Source of the DNA: Bacteroidales bacterium
GTDB lineage: Bacteria; Bacteroidota; Bacteroidia; Bacteroidales; Tenuifilaceae
Direction of reading: 5' to 3'
Assembly: GCA_013141385.1 (NCBI GenBank)
Contig: JABFRB010000002.1
Span: 372,001 to 436,000, forward strand
DNA: 64,000 bases
Part shown: piece by piece, positions 15,960-24,791 of the stretch
How positions within the stretch are numbered: position 1 is the first letter of the stretch
Layout of the letters: every line of letters starts with the position of its first letter
Program-made: the position numbers and the translations under genes
Notes under the pieces: generated by a model
Told to the model about the DNA's origin: nothing
Databases searched by the model: none
The model's input: only the letters and a program-made list of their open reading frames with translations

Positions 15960-17049
15960 CTATTCCCCTCCATACTGCATCAGGTAAGCCTTTAGGAAAT
16001 CGTTTAAGTCGCCATCCAAAATATCCTGAACGTTTGAGGTTTCATAACCTGTACGAAGATCTTTCACTAATTTATAGGGATGAAGAACGTAGTTTCGGAT
16101 TTGTGAACCCCACTCAATTTTCTTTTTCTTGCCCTCAATCTCATCCTGAACTTCCCTTCTCTTTCTAAGCTCCAATTCGTAAAGGTGAGCCTTAAGGATT
16201 CGCATAGCGTTCTCCTTATTCTGAATCTGAGAGCGTGTTTCGGTATTCTCAACTACTATCCCCGAAGGGTTATGGTATAATCTTACACCCGTTTCAACTT
16301 TATTTACATTTTGCCCGCCAGCTCCTCCTGAACGGTATGTATCCCACTTAATATCGGCAGGATTTACCTGAATCTCTATGGTATCGTCAATTGCAGGGGA
16401 AACAAAAACTGAAGCGAAAGTGGTATGTCGTTTGGCATTTGAATCGAATGGTGAAATTCGAACAAGGCGGTGAACTCCATTCTCGCTCTTCAAATAGCCA
16501 TAAGCCATTTCGCCAATAAACTCAATGGTTACAGACTTAACACCAGCCTCCTCGCCATTCTGTATATCAACTATTTTAGTGTTGTAACTATTTCGCTCGC
16601 CCCAGCGCAAATACATACGCATCAGCATCTCCACCCAATCCAAACTCTCTGTTCCACCTGCTCCAGAGTTTATCTTCATAATTGCACCAAGACGATCCTC
16701 CTCCTTACGAAGCATGTTCTTTAGCTCAAGATCCTCAATTTTAGATAGCGTCAAAGAGTATTGCTTAGCTACCTCATCCTCGGTTGCCTCACCCTCTTTA
16801 GCAAAATCGAATAGAACCTGAAGGTCGTCTATGCTCTGCTTTACATTGTTGTAAGATTGTGTCCAGCCTTTTATAGATGCAACTAGCTTAAGCTGTTTTT
16901 CTGCTTCCGTGGGGTTATCCCAGAAATTTGGTGAGTGAGTTTTCTCCTCCTCTTCCTCTAATTTAATAAGTTTGTTATCGATGTCAAAGATGCCTCCTCA
17001 GCGCACCTTCGCGCTTTACAAACTCTTTGATCTGTTCAATTGTTACCAT
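15960..17049 (-). CDS. prfB: Peptide chain release factor 2, expressed by programmed +1 frameshift
   Basis: RF2 ends translation at UGA and UAA. The gene starts at the ATG at 17049 and reads 21 codons ([20 protein letters not shown] then L) to an in-frame TGA at 16986-16984. Slipping one base forward at CTT-TGA-C continues from 16985 to the stop at 15960, giving about 362 residues, the normal RF2 length. The second part has the RF2 anticodon tripeptide SPF ([12 protein letters not shown]) and the peptidyl hydrolysis motif GGQ ([15 protein letters not shown]). A call beginning at the internal ATG at 16754 would lose the N-terminal domain. The promoter-like box at 17066-17073 lies 17 bp upstream of the start. 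Confidence 0.95.
16984..16998 (-). promoter_or_regulatory. prfB programmed +1 frameshift site
   Basis: On the minus strand the sequence reads AGGAGG, CAT, CTT, TGA, then C. This is the classical RF2 autoregulatory site: an internal Shine-Dalgarno-like AGGAGG three bases before the slippery CTT-TGA codons. When RF2 is scarce, the UGA is read slowly and ribosomes shift +1 to make full RF2. Notable in a phylum that makes little use of Shine-Dalgarno pairing for initiation. Confidence 0.95.
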
Positions 17050-17065
17050 TCTTCCTGATTTTGTG

Positions 17066-17073
17066 CAAAAGTA
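17066..17073 (-). promoter_or_regulatory. -7 promoter element of prfB
   Basis: The minus strand reads TACTTTTG, matching TAnnTTTG, 17 bp upstream of the ATG at 17049. An AGGAAG lies just before the start codon. Confidence 0.55.
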
Positions 17074-17140
17074 ATAAAAAGAGTATAATGGGTGCTATTC
17101 TTTATAAAACCATTTGGTATATCTTTGGGTTAACAAAAAA

Positions 17141-17316
17141 GGTTTTCACGCAAAGTCGCTAAGCCGCAAAGAACATAAGATTGATGAAGAACACCGTTAA
17201 AAATAAATTGAAATATTATGATTAGAGTATGCCTAATTGAACTTACAGTTTGTGCGCAAAGAGAAAAAATCTTAGTTTTTTCTCCCTTGGCGTGCCTTGC
17301 GCCTTTGCGAGAAACC
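17141..17316. repeat. Palindromic CGCAAAG repeat, copy 2
   Basis: A block starting GGTTTTCACGCAAAG (17141-17155) and ending CTTTGCGAGAAACC (17303-17316), near reverse complements. It fills the 303-bp gap between the divergent prfB and ltaE genes, together with the prfB promoter. Related to copies at 1122 and 44799. Confidence 0.6.
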
Positions 17317-17352
17317 AACATGATGCAATGAAATTAATTATAAATCTAAAAT

Positions 17353-18387
17353 ATGACTAATAGCTTATTTATCGATTTACGTAGCGATACCGTTACCCGC
17401 CCAACTCCCGGAATGCTTGATGCAATGATGACCGCCAAGGTTGGCGATGATGTTTTTGGTGAAGATCCTACCGTTAATGCGCTTGAGGAAAAAGTAGCAG
17501 CAATGTTTGGTAAGCAAGCCGCACTTTACTGCCCATCGGGAACAATGACAAACCAAATTGCGATAAATGTCCATGTTAGACCCGGCGATGAGGTTATATG
17601 TGATCAAACAGCCCATATTTATAATTTTGAGGGAGGTGGCATTGCTCGCAATTCATCTGCATCTGTACGTTTACTTCAAGGCGATAGGGGCAGATATACT
17701 TCCGATGATGTTTTGGCAAATATCAATCCCGATAATATTCATAATGCTAGAACAAAACTGGTTGAAATAGAAAATACTGTTAATAAAGCGGGTGGTAGCT
17801 ACTGGGATATCAAAGAGATTAGGAGGATTAGAGAGGTAGTAGACAAATTTGGGTTAAAACTTCATCTCGATGGGGCTAGACTTTTTAATGCAATTGTTGA
17901 AACGGGTGAGAAGCCAAAGGATTATGGAGATTTATTCGATTCAATTTCAATTTGCTTATCAAAAGGTTTAGGAGCACCAGTTGGTTCTGTACTTTTAGGA
18001 ACCAGCGATTTTATTAAAGAGGCTCGTAGAACACGCAAAGCGTTTGGTGGAGCTATGCGTCAGGCAGGATTCATGGCTGCTGCTGGACTTTATGCTCTCA
18101 ACAATAATATCAACAGGCTAAAGGAAGATCACCAACGAGCCAAAGCAATTGCTGATGTTTTAGCAAAACAATCATATGTAGAAGTGGTTTATCCTGCACA
18201 AACCAATATTCTTGTTTTCAAACTAAACCAATCCATAAAGGACAAGGATTTTATAAAGATATTGGGAGATAAAAATATTCATTGCCTCACAATGGGACCA
18301 CAAACTATAAGAATGGTTACACATTTGGATTTCACCAGTGAAATGCTTGATTTGACGATTGGTGCTTTAGGGGAAATTAAAAATTAG
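17353..18387 (+). CDS. ltaE: Low-specificity L-threonine aldolase
   Basis: The product is 344 residues, full length. It opens with the family hallmark [19 protein letters not shown] and continues with [30 protein letters not shown] holds the aspartate that pairs with the cofactor, and Lys204 in [16 protein letters not shown] is the PLP-binding lysine. The enzyme cleaves L-threonine (and allo-threonine) to glycine and acetaldehyde in the cytoplasm. It stands alone; no clear promoter was found in the repeat-filled upstream gap. Confidence 0.93.
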   Translation: MTNSLFIDLRSDTVTRPTPGMLDAMMTAKVGDDVFGEDPTVNALEEKVAAMFGKQAALYCPSGTMTNQIAINVHVRPGDEVICDQTAHIYNFEGGGIARNSSASVRLLQGDRGRYTSDDVLANINPDNIHNARTKLVEIENTVNKAGGSYWDIKEIRRIREVVDKFGLKLHLDGARLFNAIVETGEKPKDYGDLFDSISICLSKGLGAPVGSVLLGTSDFIKEARRTRKAFGGAMRQAGFMAAAGLYALNNNINRLKEDHQRAKAIADVLAKQSYVEVVYPAQTNILVFKLNQSIKDKDFIKILGDKNIHCLTMGPQTIRMVTHLDFTSEMLDLTIGALGEIKN

Positions 18388-18491
18388 GGTGTATTTATAA
18401 ACGCTTAGTAGCAAGCGTAGAACAACGAAGACAACTTGAAACTTACAAGCCGAAAATAATTTCATAAGTGCTTATTTTGTATCTTTGTTTA

Positions 18492-18558
18492 ATGAAAAAA
18501 ACCAGAGAAAATAGGACTTGATTTTGAGGTTGACAGACTGACTAATATTGCAGCTTAA
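18492..18558 (+). pseudogene. Decayed gene fragment (start of a conserved Bacteroidota protein)
   Basis: A promoter-like TATCTTTG at 18480-18487 is followed by an ATG at 18492. The zero frame stops after nine codons (MKKTRENRT), but after a one-base shift the sequence continues GLDFEVDRLTN then a stop at 18556. I recall GLDFEVDxLTNS as the start of a conserved but uncharacterised Bacteroidota protein of much greater length; this recollection was not checked. If right, only the first 20 codons remain, with a frameshift. The small protein at 18859 may belong to the same former locus. Confidence 0.35.
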
Positions 18559-18681
18559 AACTCATTAATAAACATTAGTGTCCGATAAAAATAACAGCAA
18601 TTTATTAAAGAAAAGAAACAACGAGGTTTTGAGATATATTGCGCCCCTACAGGGCTTATTTCTCTGCGGATATCATTTTTT

Positions 18682-18741
18682 CTACAAATATTATCGCGGT
18701 GCTACCGCTTTAAAAGCTGCAGAGCAGCAAAATATTTGTAG
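18682..18741. repeat. REP-like palindromic element
   Basis: An 11-bp inverted repeat (CTACAAATATT at 18682-18692, AATATTTGTAG at 18731-18741) encloses GCGGTGCTACCGC and GCTGCAGAGCAGC palindromes. The GCTGCAGAGCAGC core recurs at 18768-18780. Such GC-rich palindromes are common repeats in this phylum. They fill the non-coding stretch 18559-18858. Confidence 0.5.
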
Positions 18742-18858
18742 TAAATAAATTACAAATAATGGTCAAAGCTGCAGAGCAGCGTAATATTAATATACATTCT
18801 AAAACAGATGTCATTCAAAATTTCATCGGATAACAATGATTAATAAATATTTTCCAAA

Positions 18859-19029
18859 ATGAAACGTAAATCAACAGAACTAGATGTGGATTTTATTGGT
18901 GGCCAAGATCCTATGACAAAGGAAGAAGAAAAAGCTATTAGCGAATTTATAAAAGTTCAGAAATTGCTTAGGGCTAAGAAACAGAATCGAAGTGCTAAAG
19001 CAGTTCGACAAAGTAAAAGTATTGTTTAA
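18859..19029 (+). CDS. Small conserved-looking protein, 56 residues
   Basis: A short gene from the ATG at 18859 to a TAA at 19027-19029. The protein has an acidic front (ELDVDFIGGQDPMTKEEEKA), a helix (ISEFIKVQKLLRAKK) and a basic tail (QNRSAKAVRQSKS). The DFIGGQ...LT/MTKEEEKAISEF pattern resembles short uncharacterised Bacteroidota proteins that I recall next to a larger GLDFEVDxLTN protein, a decayed piece of which lies 300 bp upstream. That would make it the surviving small partner of a two-gene unit, perhaps toxin-antitoxin-like, but this is inference. The region 19030-19238 downstream holds nothing recognisable. Confidence 0.55.
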   Translation: MKRKSTELDVDFIGGQDPMTKEEEKAISEFIKVQKLLRAKKQNRSAKAVRQSKSIV

Positions 19030-19238
19030 TACCGATAATTATTCTTCCAGAGAACATAACGCCAGCCAATGACAAAGGATACATTCAAGAGAAGGTATTG
19101 GAAGATTTTGCATTCTAAATACTTTATTATTTTTTGAGTAGGAAGTGCATCTAACTCCCGCATTGTAATTGCTCTCAAACGTAATCTAAACCCCTAATCC
19201 CAAGAAATATCTAACAATACCATTAAACCAATACAACA

Positions 19239-19997
19239 ATGAAAATTATCGACCTATCAAAATCAATTCAGTATAATCAGAATGATCCTTGGTTTATGAA
19301 AATCAAGGTAAAGCATACTTCTCATCGCAAATCGAAATTGCTGATTCGAATTTTGGGATTACCAGCTAAACTTTTTCCAAAAGGTTTTCAGGGATGGGCT
19401 ATTGAAACTATCAAAATGGGGACTCACTCCTCCACGCACATCGATGCTCCTTGGCACTATTCCCCAGTTTGCAATGGTAATCCATCAAAAACTATCGATC
19501 AAATTCCTTTGGAATGGTGCTATAGCGATGGTATTGTTATAGATATGGCGCATAAACCCGATTTTGAAGCAATTACCGTAAAGGATATCGAAGAATTCCT
19601 AACCAGAGAAAAACTTGCGCTAAAGGAAGGTATGATTGTTCTGATAAAAACTGGAAGAGATAAGCTAGTTGGAACAAGAGATTACCCTAAACTGGGTACT
19701 GGTATGAGTGCTGATGCTACTAGATGGTTAATTGACCAAGGGATAAAAGTAATGGGCATCGATTCATGGGGATGGGATATACCCCTAAAATATCAAATAG
19801 AGCAAGCAAAAAAAACATCAAACCCTAATTTGTTTTGGGAGGCACACCTAGTTGGTATCGACAAAGAGTATTGCCATATGGAGCAACTTGTGAATCTTGA
19901 TCAATTACCGTACACAGGGTTTAAAGTTGCCGTATTCCCCTTGAAAATTGTAGGAGCATCGGGGGCTCCTGCTAGAGTTGTGGCTATATTTGAATAG
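19239..19997 (+). CDS. Cyclase family protein (kynurenine formamidase-like metal hydrolase)
   Basis: The product is 252 residues. The family motif appears as MGTHSSTHIDAPWHY (residues 66-80), corresponding to the HxGTHxDxPxH metal-binding signature of COG1878, and is followed by VMGIDSWGWD, the second conserved block. The family includes kynurenine formamidase and isatin hydrolase, metal-dependent amide hydrolases. Nothing in the neighbourhood points to tryptophan breakdown, so the substrate is open. It appears cytoplasmic, without signal peptide, and is a single gene. Confidence 0.8.
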   Translation: MKIIDLSKSIQYNQNDPWFMKIKVKHTSHRKSKLLIRILGLPAKLFPKGFQGWAIETIKMGTHSSTHIDAPWHYSPVCNGNPSKTIDQIPLEWCYSDGIVIDMAHKPDFEAITVKDIEEFLTREKLALKEGMIVLIKTGRDKLVGTRDYPKLGTGMSADATRWLIDQGIKVMGIDSWGWDIPLKYQIEQAKKTSNPNLFWEAHLVGIDKEYCHMEQLVNLDQLPYTGFKVAVFPLKIVGASGAPARVVAIFE

Positions 19998-20146
19998 GTT
20001 TTTACAAATGAAATAGCGGAGTAAAACTATAAACCTAAGAAAATCTCCTTTGTGAATTGAAAGGCTTTTTATAATTTAGTCCTTTAAGAAGTTATATGTT
20101 CTGTTAAAATATATTTTAAAATTCTAATAATTAAAAAGTATTAGCT

Positions 20147-21256
20147 ATGAAAAGGATAATTAAATTTTGGTGCTATCCATTATTCTTGATGGGTATTTTA
20201 ACTGTTGCTACAAGCAGCTGCAAAAAAAGTGATGACGCATCCGATAGAAATTATTATAAGGGTTCAGCATCAAGGGGCGATTTGGTAACCTTTGAAATTA
20301 ATAAGACCGATAAATCATATTCAATTAATAACGAAACAACAGGAAACACTGAAAGTGGAATCTATTCCATAATGGATGGTCAATTAAGCGGGGTTTACAA
20401 AGTTACCACAGGAGCCAATAATTTTTATGCCGTTGAATTGGACGATCAAGTTATTGCTGCCAACTTCCCATCGGGAAATAGCGAGAATAAGTTAACATTC
20501 GGAATATCTTCCAGTATTAACAATGTTGGAAAAGAGGCACAAATTGCTGGCGATTATATCTACATTCATTTTAGCAATACTGCCGTAAATGGTAATGTTC
20601 GAAATAAGGAGTGGGGAATTGTATCTGTTCTTCAAAGCGGAACTCTTTATATAAAACCTTATGCTACAGGAGGTACTCCGGGCATTTCAGGATTAACAAC
20701 ACTAGCACCCGAAAACTTTAATCTAACACTTCCTTTATCTACTGGAGATCTTCAAGGATCTTGGAGCGTAAATGGGAACGATAAGGTTAAACTTAACGTA
20801 GGAATCAATGGAACTCAATATACGGGCTTTTCTTATACATCTTCTACATCTGCAGTTTTTATGCTCGATATGGGTGTTGGTAATGGCTATATTCTTGGAC
20901 TTAAAATTCCTGCTACACCTGTAAACATTAGTCAGCTAGCTGGTACGTATAAATATGTTGGTGTAGTTTCCGACGGAAAAAAACTTGCTGGAAATGCCAT
21001 TATCAAAACTGATGGAACAGGCACCTGTGCAATTGAAAGCAACGGAATTCTTTCCGATAATGAATATTTTACAGGAATTACTCAATGTCCACATCTGTCA
21101 AATGTGCTATATGCTAACCATTTTGATCCCGATTTTCCTACCTACCAAGGGAAAGCATATTTTGTTTTAATGGGAGATATAATGATGTACTTTATATTTG
21201 ATAATCAAGGTCTATTCAACGCCTATGGGGCTGGTGCAAAGATTACAGTGCCTTAG
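20147..21256 (+). CDS. Lipoprotein of unknown function
   Basis: The product is 369 residues. The N-terminus is a lipoprotein signal with a lipobox ending at Cys25 (VATSSC) followed by KKSDDAS, so it is anchored to a membrane and, lacking obvious retention cues, could be exposed at the surface. The rest is rich in Gly, Asn, Ser and Thr and reads as beta-strands. Two similar openings, AGDYIYIHFSNTAVNGN at about 131 and AGTYKYVGVVSDGKKLAGN at about 265, suggest a duplicated beta domain. I do not recognise a family. It is a single gene ending at a bidirectional terminator shared with the SpoIIE-type sensor. Confidence 0.7.
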   Translation: MKRIIKFWCYPLFLMGILTVATSSCKKSDDASDRNYYKGSASRGDLVTFEINKTDKSYSINNETTGNTESGIYSIMDGQLSGVYKVTTGANNFYAVELDDQVIAANFPSGNSENKLTFGISSSINNVGKEAQIAGDYIYIHFSNTAVNGNVRNKEWGIVSVLQSGTLYIKPYATGGTPGISGLTTLAPENFNLTLPLSTGDLQGSWSVNGNDKVKLNVGINGTQYTGFSYTSSTSAVFMLDMGVGNGYILGLKIPATPVNISQLAGTYKYVGVVSDGKKLAGNAIIKTDGTGTCAIESNGILSDNEYFTGITQCPHLSNVLYANHFDPDFPTYQGKAYFVLMGDIMMYFIFDNQGLFNAYGAGAKITVP

Positions 21257-21265
21257 TTAACATGA

Positions 21266-21454
21266 GTTTGATATAATTTTTAACACGGAGATCTTAAGTT
21301 CTGAATCTAACAAAATGGTCGTTTTAATAAGATATAATCTTGATTTTATGATGTTTATTGATATTGAGAAACGCTGAGAACACAGAGGATTGTAGATTTT
21401 GCATAAATGCAAAATTTACAATGTAATTTCTTATTTCGAACAGACGTTAATTTA
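21266..21454 (-). repeat. Dispersed repeat of about 200 bp, copy 2 (inverted)
   Basis: The reverse complement of this stretch aligns by eye with 2782-2986 over most of its length, including the hairpin ATTTTGCAT/ATGCAAAAT, CTCTGTGTTCT and CTCAATATCAATAAACATCA. It sits directly after the lipoprotein gene and before the terminator. Confidence 0.6.
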
Positions 21455-21511
21455 GTAAAACCTTCAAAAGATTATTAATTTCTTACCAAAGACTTTAAAA
21501 ATCAATAGTAC

Positions 21512-21551
21512 AGAGGTATAAAACTTCAATTTTCTGTGGTTTTATACCTCT
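21512..21551. terminator. Bidirectional terminator
   Basis: A perfect 13-bp stem (AGAGGTATAAAAC at 21512-21524, GTTTTATACCTCT at 21539-21551) with a 14-base loop between the convergent lipoprotein (+) and SpoIIE sensor (-) genes. Confidence 0.75.
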
Positions 21552-21554
21552 CAT

Positions 21555-24500
21555 TTATATTGAAAAACCTAGTACAAGAATGTCGTCCATTTGATCTAAC
21601 TCCCCATTTGGTAGCGAAGGGTTTTTACGCCAATTCTCAATGTTGCTTTCCAGAATATCCCTTTGTTCGCAGAATGGTTTTTGGTGTATTGATAATAGTA
21701 ATTCTCGAAGGTTTTTTCGCATAAATTTCCGACCATCAGGTCCACCCATCTGATCCTGATAACCATCGGAAAATAGGTAAATGCAATCGCCTTTTTTTAG
21801 CTGACGGGTTTCAGGAGTAAAATTATTCATTATTATGTGTAGCCCAACTGGCATGCGATCGGCCTTAATCTCTTCCACCTCGTTGTTTGATATCACAATC
21901 GCAGGATTGTAAGCTCCAGCAAAGGTTAACAACAGCGTATCAAGATCGATCACACAAAGAGCCATATCCATACCATCTTTGGTGGTTCCCTCGTAATTAC
22001 CCTGCTTTAAGGATGTAATTACATTGCTACGCATTTGCCCCAAAATCTCATCGGGTAGATCAATCTTTTGCTCTTTAATAATCTTATTCATAAAACTGAT
22101 ACCCAACATGCTCATAAAAGCTCCCGGAACACCATGACCTGTACAATCTGCCGCAGTTACAATTAGTCGATTATTACTTTTACCAATCCAGTAAAAATCG
22201 CCACTTACAATATCCCGTGGTTTGTAAAGCACAAAACTATCGGACGTATTCTCGGCTAAGATTTCAATACCTGGCAAAACGGCTTGCTGTATCCTACGAG
22301 CATAGGTAATACTGGCTGTTATCTCATGTTTTTGAGCCAAAACAATTTGATGCTGACCCTCAATATGCTCCTTTTGAGCAACCACCTCGGCTGTACGTTC
22401 TTTTACAACCTGTTCAAGATGTTCTTTCTCCTTTTTGAGTTTCTGCTCGCGCCAACGAATGTAAAAAACAAGGGATGTTACAATTCCAATTATACAAAGA
22501 ATATAAAACCAAAGAGTTTTCCAGAAGGGAGGCGAAATAGTTAAACTATATGCTACAGGTTTAGACCAATGTACACCATCAGAGGTGGCGCAAACATTAA
22601 AAATATAATTCCCATTATTCAAACCTGCATAGGTTACGCTACTATTACTAACAGAAGGTGACCAGTTGGTTTCGTTTGGTTCGAGTTTATAACGATACCG
22701 AACTTTTTCGGAATTCCGAAGGAAAAGACCATCAAAATCGAAGGTAATATGGTTCTGGTAGTACTTAAGTAAGAGATCTTGGGGTACGCTAAACCATTCC
22801 AAGAGTTTTTTGCCTTTTGCCTTCCAATCCACCGATTCGAATGAAAGCCGAATACCTGTAATGTGAATCACAGGGGTTTCCGTAATTGTATCTTCTAACT
22901 CTGGTTGATACTGGGTTAGTCCATTTACAGTTCCAAACCAAATTTGATTCTTAACATCTTTACAAATTGAGTTTTGAGCCGTTTCACTCAGCTTAAACCC
23001 ATTAGTTTTGTCATACGAAGCAATTTTAATGAGCTTGGTTAAACTTCTATCAAAATAAATCTTATTAAAACCAAGTGTAGTTCCAGCAATTAGAATGGTA
23101 TCGTTATAAAAGAGTAGCGAGTTTATGGTTTTTGCATTGAGCGAGTTACTAAGAAATGGAACAATAGTATCTTTCTTAGCATCATATCTATAAATACCAT
23201 TACTTGTGCCAATATAAAGTTGGTTTAGTTTATCAACTGCCAAAGCATGTATCTGCAGATCAAATAGCCCTTCGGCTTCATTAAAGTCACGATAATTTCC
23301 AGTTATGGGATGAAATTTTGCCAATCCTCCCATGGTTCCCATCCAAATATTACCATTTAGATCGGAGATAACCGTTTGCACTTCGGGGTGAATTAAGCCA
23401 TTCTCTTCATTTATTGTGTAGATTTTATTCGTTTTAATCTCGTTGTATCCAACATCGGTTCCAGCATAGATTGACCCAAACTTATTCCAATAAACACAAT
23501 TAATGTTATTGTCTGCCATTCCATCGTAGGTGGTTAGATATTTGAATCTCCCATCTTGCATTATCGCTAGTCCTTCGCTTCTGGTTCCTATGATCAGATT
23601 TCCAGAATTATCAAAATCGATGGATTTTACTTCATTGCTATTAAAACCGTTATTCTTACTAAAGAATTGAGAATTAAGTCTATTGTTGAAGAATGAAACT
23701 TTTGCAAGACCTTTGCCATCCCCTCCAACCCATAATGAGCCATGAGAATCTGCTTTAATAGCAAGAACTTGCGTTCCGGGGAGTCCATCCTCTGATGTAT
23801 AATGTACTAGATGAAACCCTTTGAACATGGAGAGTCCATTCATTGATCCCAACCATAGGTTACGATTCCTGTCGCGATAAATGTTAAGTATTTGATTTCC
23901 GGGCAAGCCATTCTTACTCGTAATATTTAGCATCAGCCCATTATTCCATCGATACAGCCCATTCTCCTTTGATCCAAACCAAACCTGATCAGTACCCTCG
24001 CAAAAGATATCCCAAATGCTCCGATCGGCTATACCCTCTTTAGTTCCAAAGGGAATTACATTATAGCCGCTCTTCTTTTTGACAAGTTTAAAAGCACCAG
24101 CATCAAGAGTTCCAAACCAAAGATTTCCTTTGGCATCTTTATCAATGCAGGTAATCTGATTGCTTGGTATTGCCACCGAATCCTCCAGATTGTAAACCTT
24201 AAGGTTACTTGTAACCATATTTATCCCACCAATCATGGCAATCCAAGATTTTCCATTTGAGTCATGTAGGATATCGAACACAAAATCTGATGAAAGACCC
24301 TTCTTTTTGTCAATATTTTCAATAGAAAGGCTATCATTTTTCAAGGAAATAATATTAACCCCGGCATCGTTTGTGGCAACCCAAACACGATCCTTGCTGT
24401 CGGGTACAAGTTTTATAACTGCAGAGCCAAGTAATCCGTCCTTGGCTGTAATTTTTTTCCAATTTGTACCATTGAAGATGCCTATGCCCATATCGGTTCC

Positions 24501-24788
24501 AACCCAGATGTTTCCATCGGGTCCTTCAACAATACTGCGAACAATATTTCCGGGTAAACCCGAACTGCGATCGAATACGGTAAATTGTGAGCCATTAAAT
24601 CGAGCAACACCACTTTCAGTTCCTAACCATAAGTAGCCCCGAGCATCCTGAAAAACAGAAAAGACAGTTGATTGAGGTAGCCCATTTTCAAGGCTATAGT
24701 TAGTGAAATTATAGAGTTGACTGTAGCCTTTGAAAGTTAGAGTCAGCCCGATAATAAGTGTTGCTAGAACGAGATACCGTTTCACCAT
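21555..24788 (-). CDS. Reg_prop/Y_Y_Y sensor with SpoIIE-type PP2C phosphatase output
   Basis: The product is 1077 residues. A signal peptide or anchor is followed by about a dozen two-component-regulator propeller repeats (for example DARGYLWLGTESGVARF, GNIWVGTDMGIGIFNG, GNIWMGTMGGLAKF), then a Y_Y_Y domain ending near 740, one membrane helix (FYILCIIGIVTSLVFYI, about 758-775), a coiled coil, and a C-terminal SpoIIE/PP2C domain: GDFYWIGKSNN, TAADCTGHGVPGAFMSML, DGMDMALCVID and FSDGYQDQMGG carry the metal-binding aspartates. Hybrid sensors of this form usually end in a histidine kinase; here the output is a Ser/Thr phosphatase, which normally acts on anti-sigma-factor antagonists. No such partner is nearby. 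It starts 3 bp after the caspase-like gene, so the two form one operon. Confidence 0.88.
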   Translation of the reverse strand: MVKRYLVLATLIIGLTLTFKGYSQLYNFTNYSLENGLPQSTVFSVFQDARGYLWLGTESGVARFNGSQFTVFDRSSGLPGNIVRSIVEGPDGNIWVGTDMGIGIFNGTNWKKITAKDGLLGSAVIKLVPDSKDRVWVATNDAGVNIISLKNDSLSIENIDKKKGLSSDFVFDILHDSNGKSWIAMIGGINMVTSNLKVYNLEDSVAIPSNQITCIDKDAKGNLWFGTLDAGAFKLVKKKSGYNVIPFGTKEGIADRSIWDIFCEGTDQVWFGSKENGLYRWNNGLMLNITSKNGLPGNQILNIYRDRNRNLWLGSMNGLSMFKGFHLVHYTSEDGLPGTQVLAIKADSHGSLWVGGDGKGLAKVSFFNNRLNSQFFSKNNGFNSNEVKSIDFDNSGNLIIGTRSEGLAIMQDGRFKYLTTYDGMADNNINCVYWNKFGSIYAGTDVGYNEIKTNKIYTINEENGLIHPEVQTVISDLNGNIWMGTMGGLAKFHPITGNYRDFNEAEGLFDLQIHALAVDKLNQLYIGTSNGIYRYDAKKDTIVPFLSNSLNAKTINSLLFYNDTILIAGTTLGFNKIYFDRSLTKLIKIASYDKTNGFKLSETAQNSICKDVKNQIWFGTVNGLTQYQPELEDTITETPVIHITGIRLSFESVDWKAKGKKLLEWFSVPQDLLLKYYQNHITFDFDGLFLRNSEKVRYRYKLEPNETNWSPSVSNSSVTYAGLNNGNYIFNVCATSDGVHWSKPVAYSLTISPPFWKTLWFYILCIIGIVTSLVFYIRWREQKLKKEKEHLEQVVKERTAEVVAQKEHIEGQHQIVLAQKHEITASITYARRIQQAVLPGIEILAENTSDSFVLYKPRDIVSGDFYWIGKSNNRLIVTAADCTGHGVPGAFMSMLGISFMNKIIKEQKIDLPDEILGQMRSNVITSLKQGNYEGTTKDGMDMALCVIDLDTLLLTFAGAYNPAIVISNNEVEEIKADRMPVGLHIIMNNFTPETRQLKKGDCIYLFSDGYQDQMGGPDGRKFMRKNLRELLLSIHQKPFCEQRDILESNIENWRKNPSLPNGELDQMDDILVLGFSI

Positions 24789-24791
24789 TCT

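Noticed and set aside
15960-16754. RF2 as a 264-residue protein starting at an internal ATG
   Set aside because: The frame continues upstream with good RF2 sequence to a TGA within a textbook frameshift site and a start at 17049, so the short version is an artefact.
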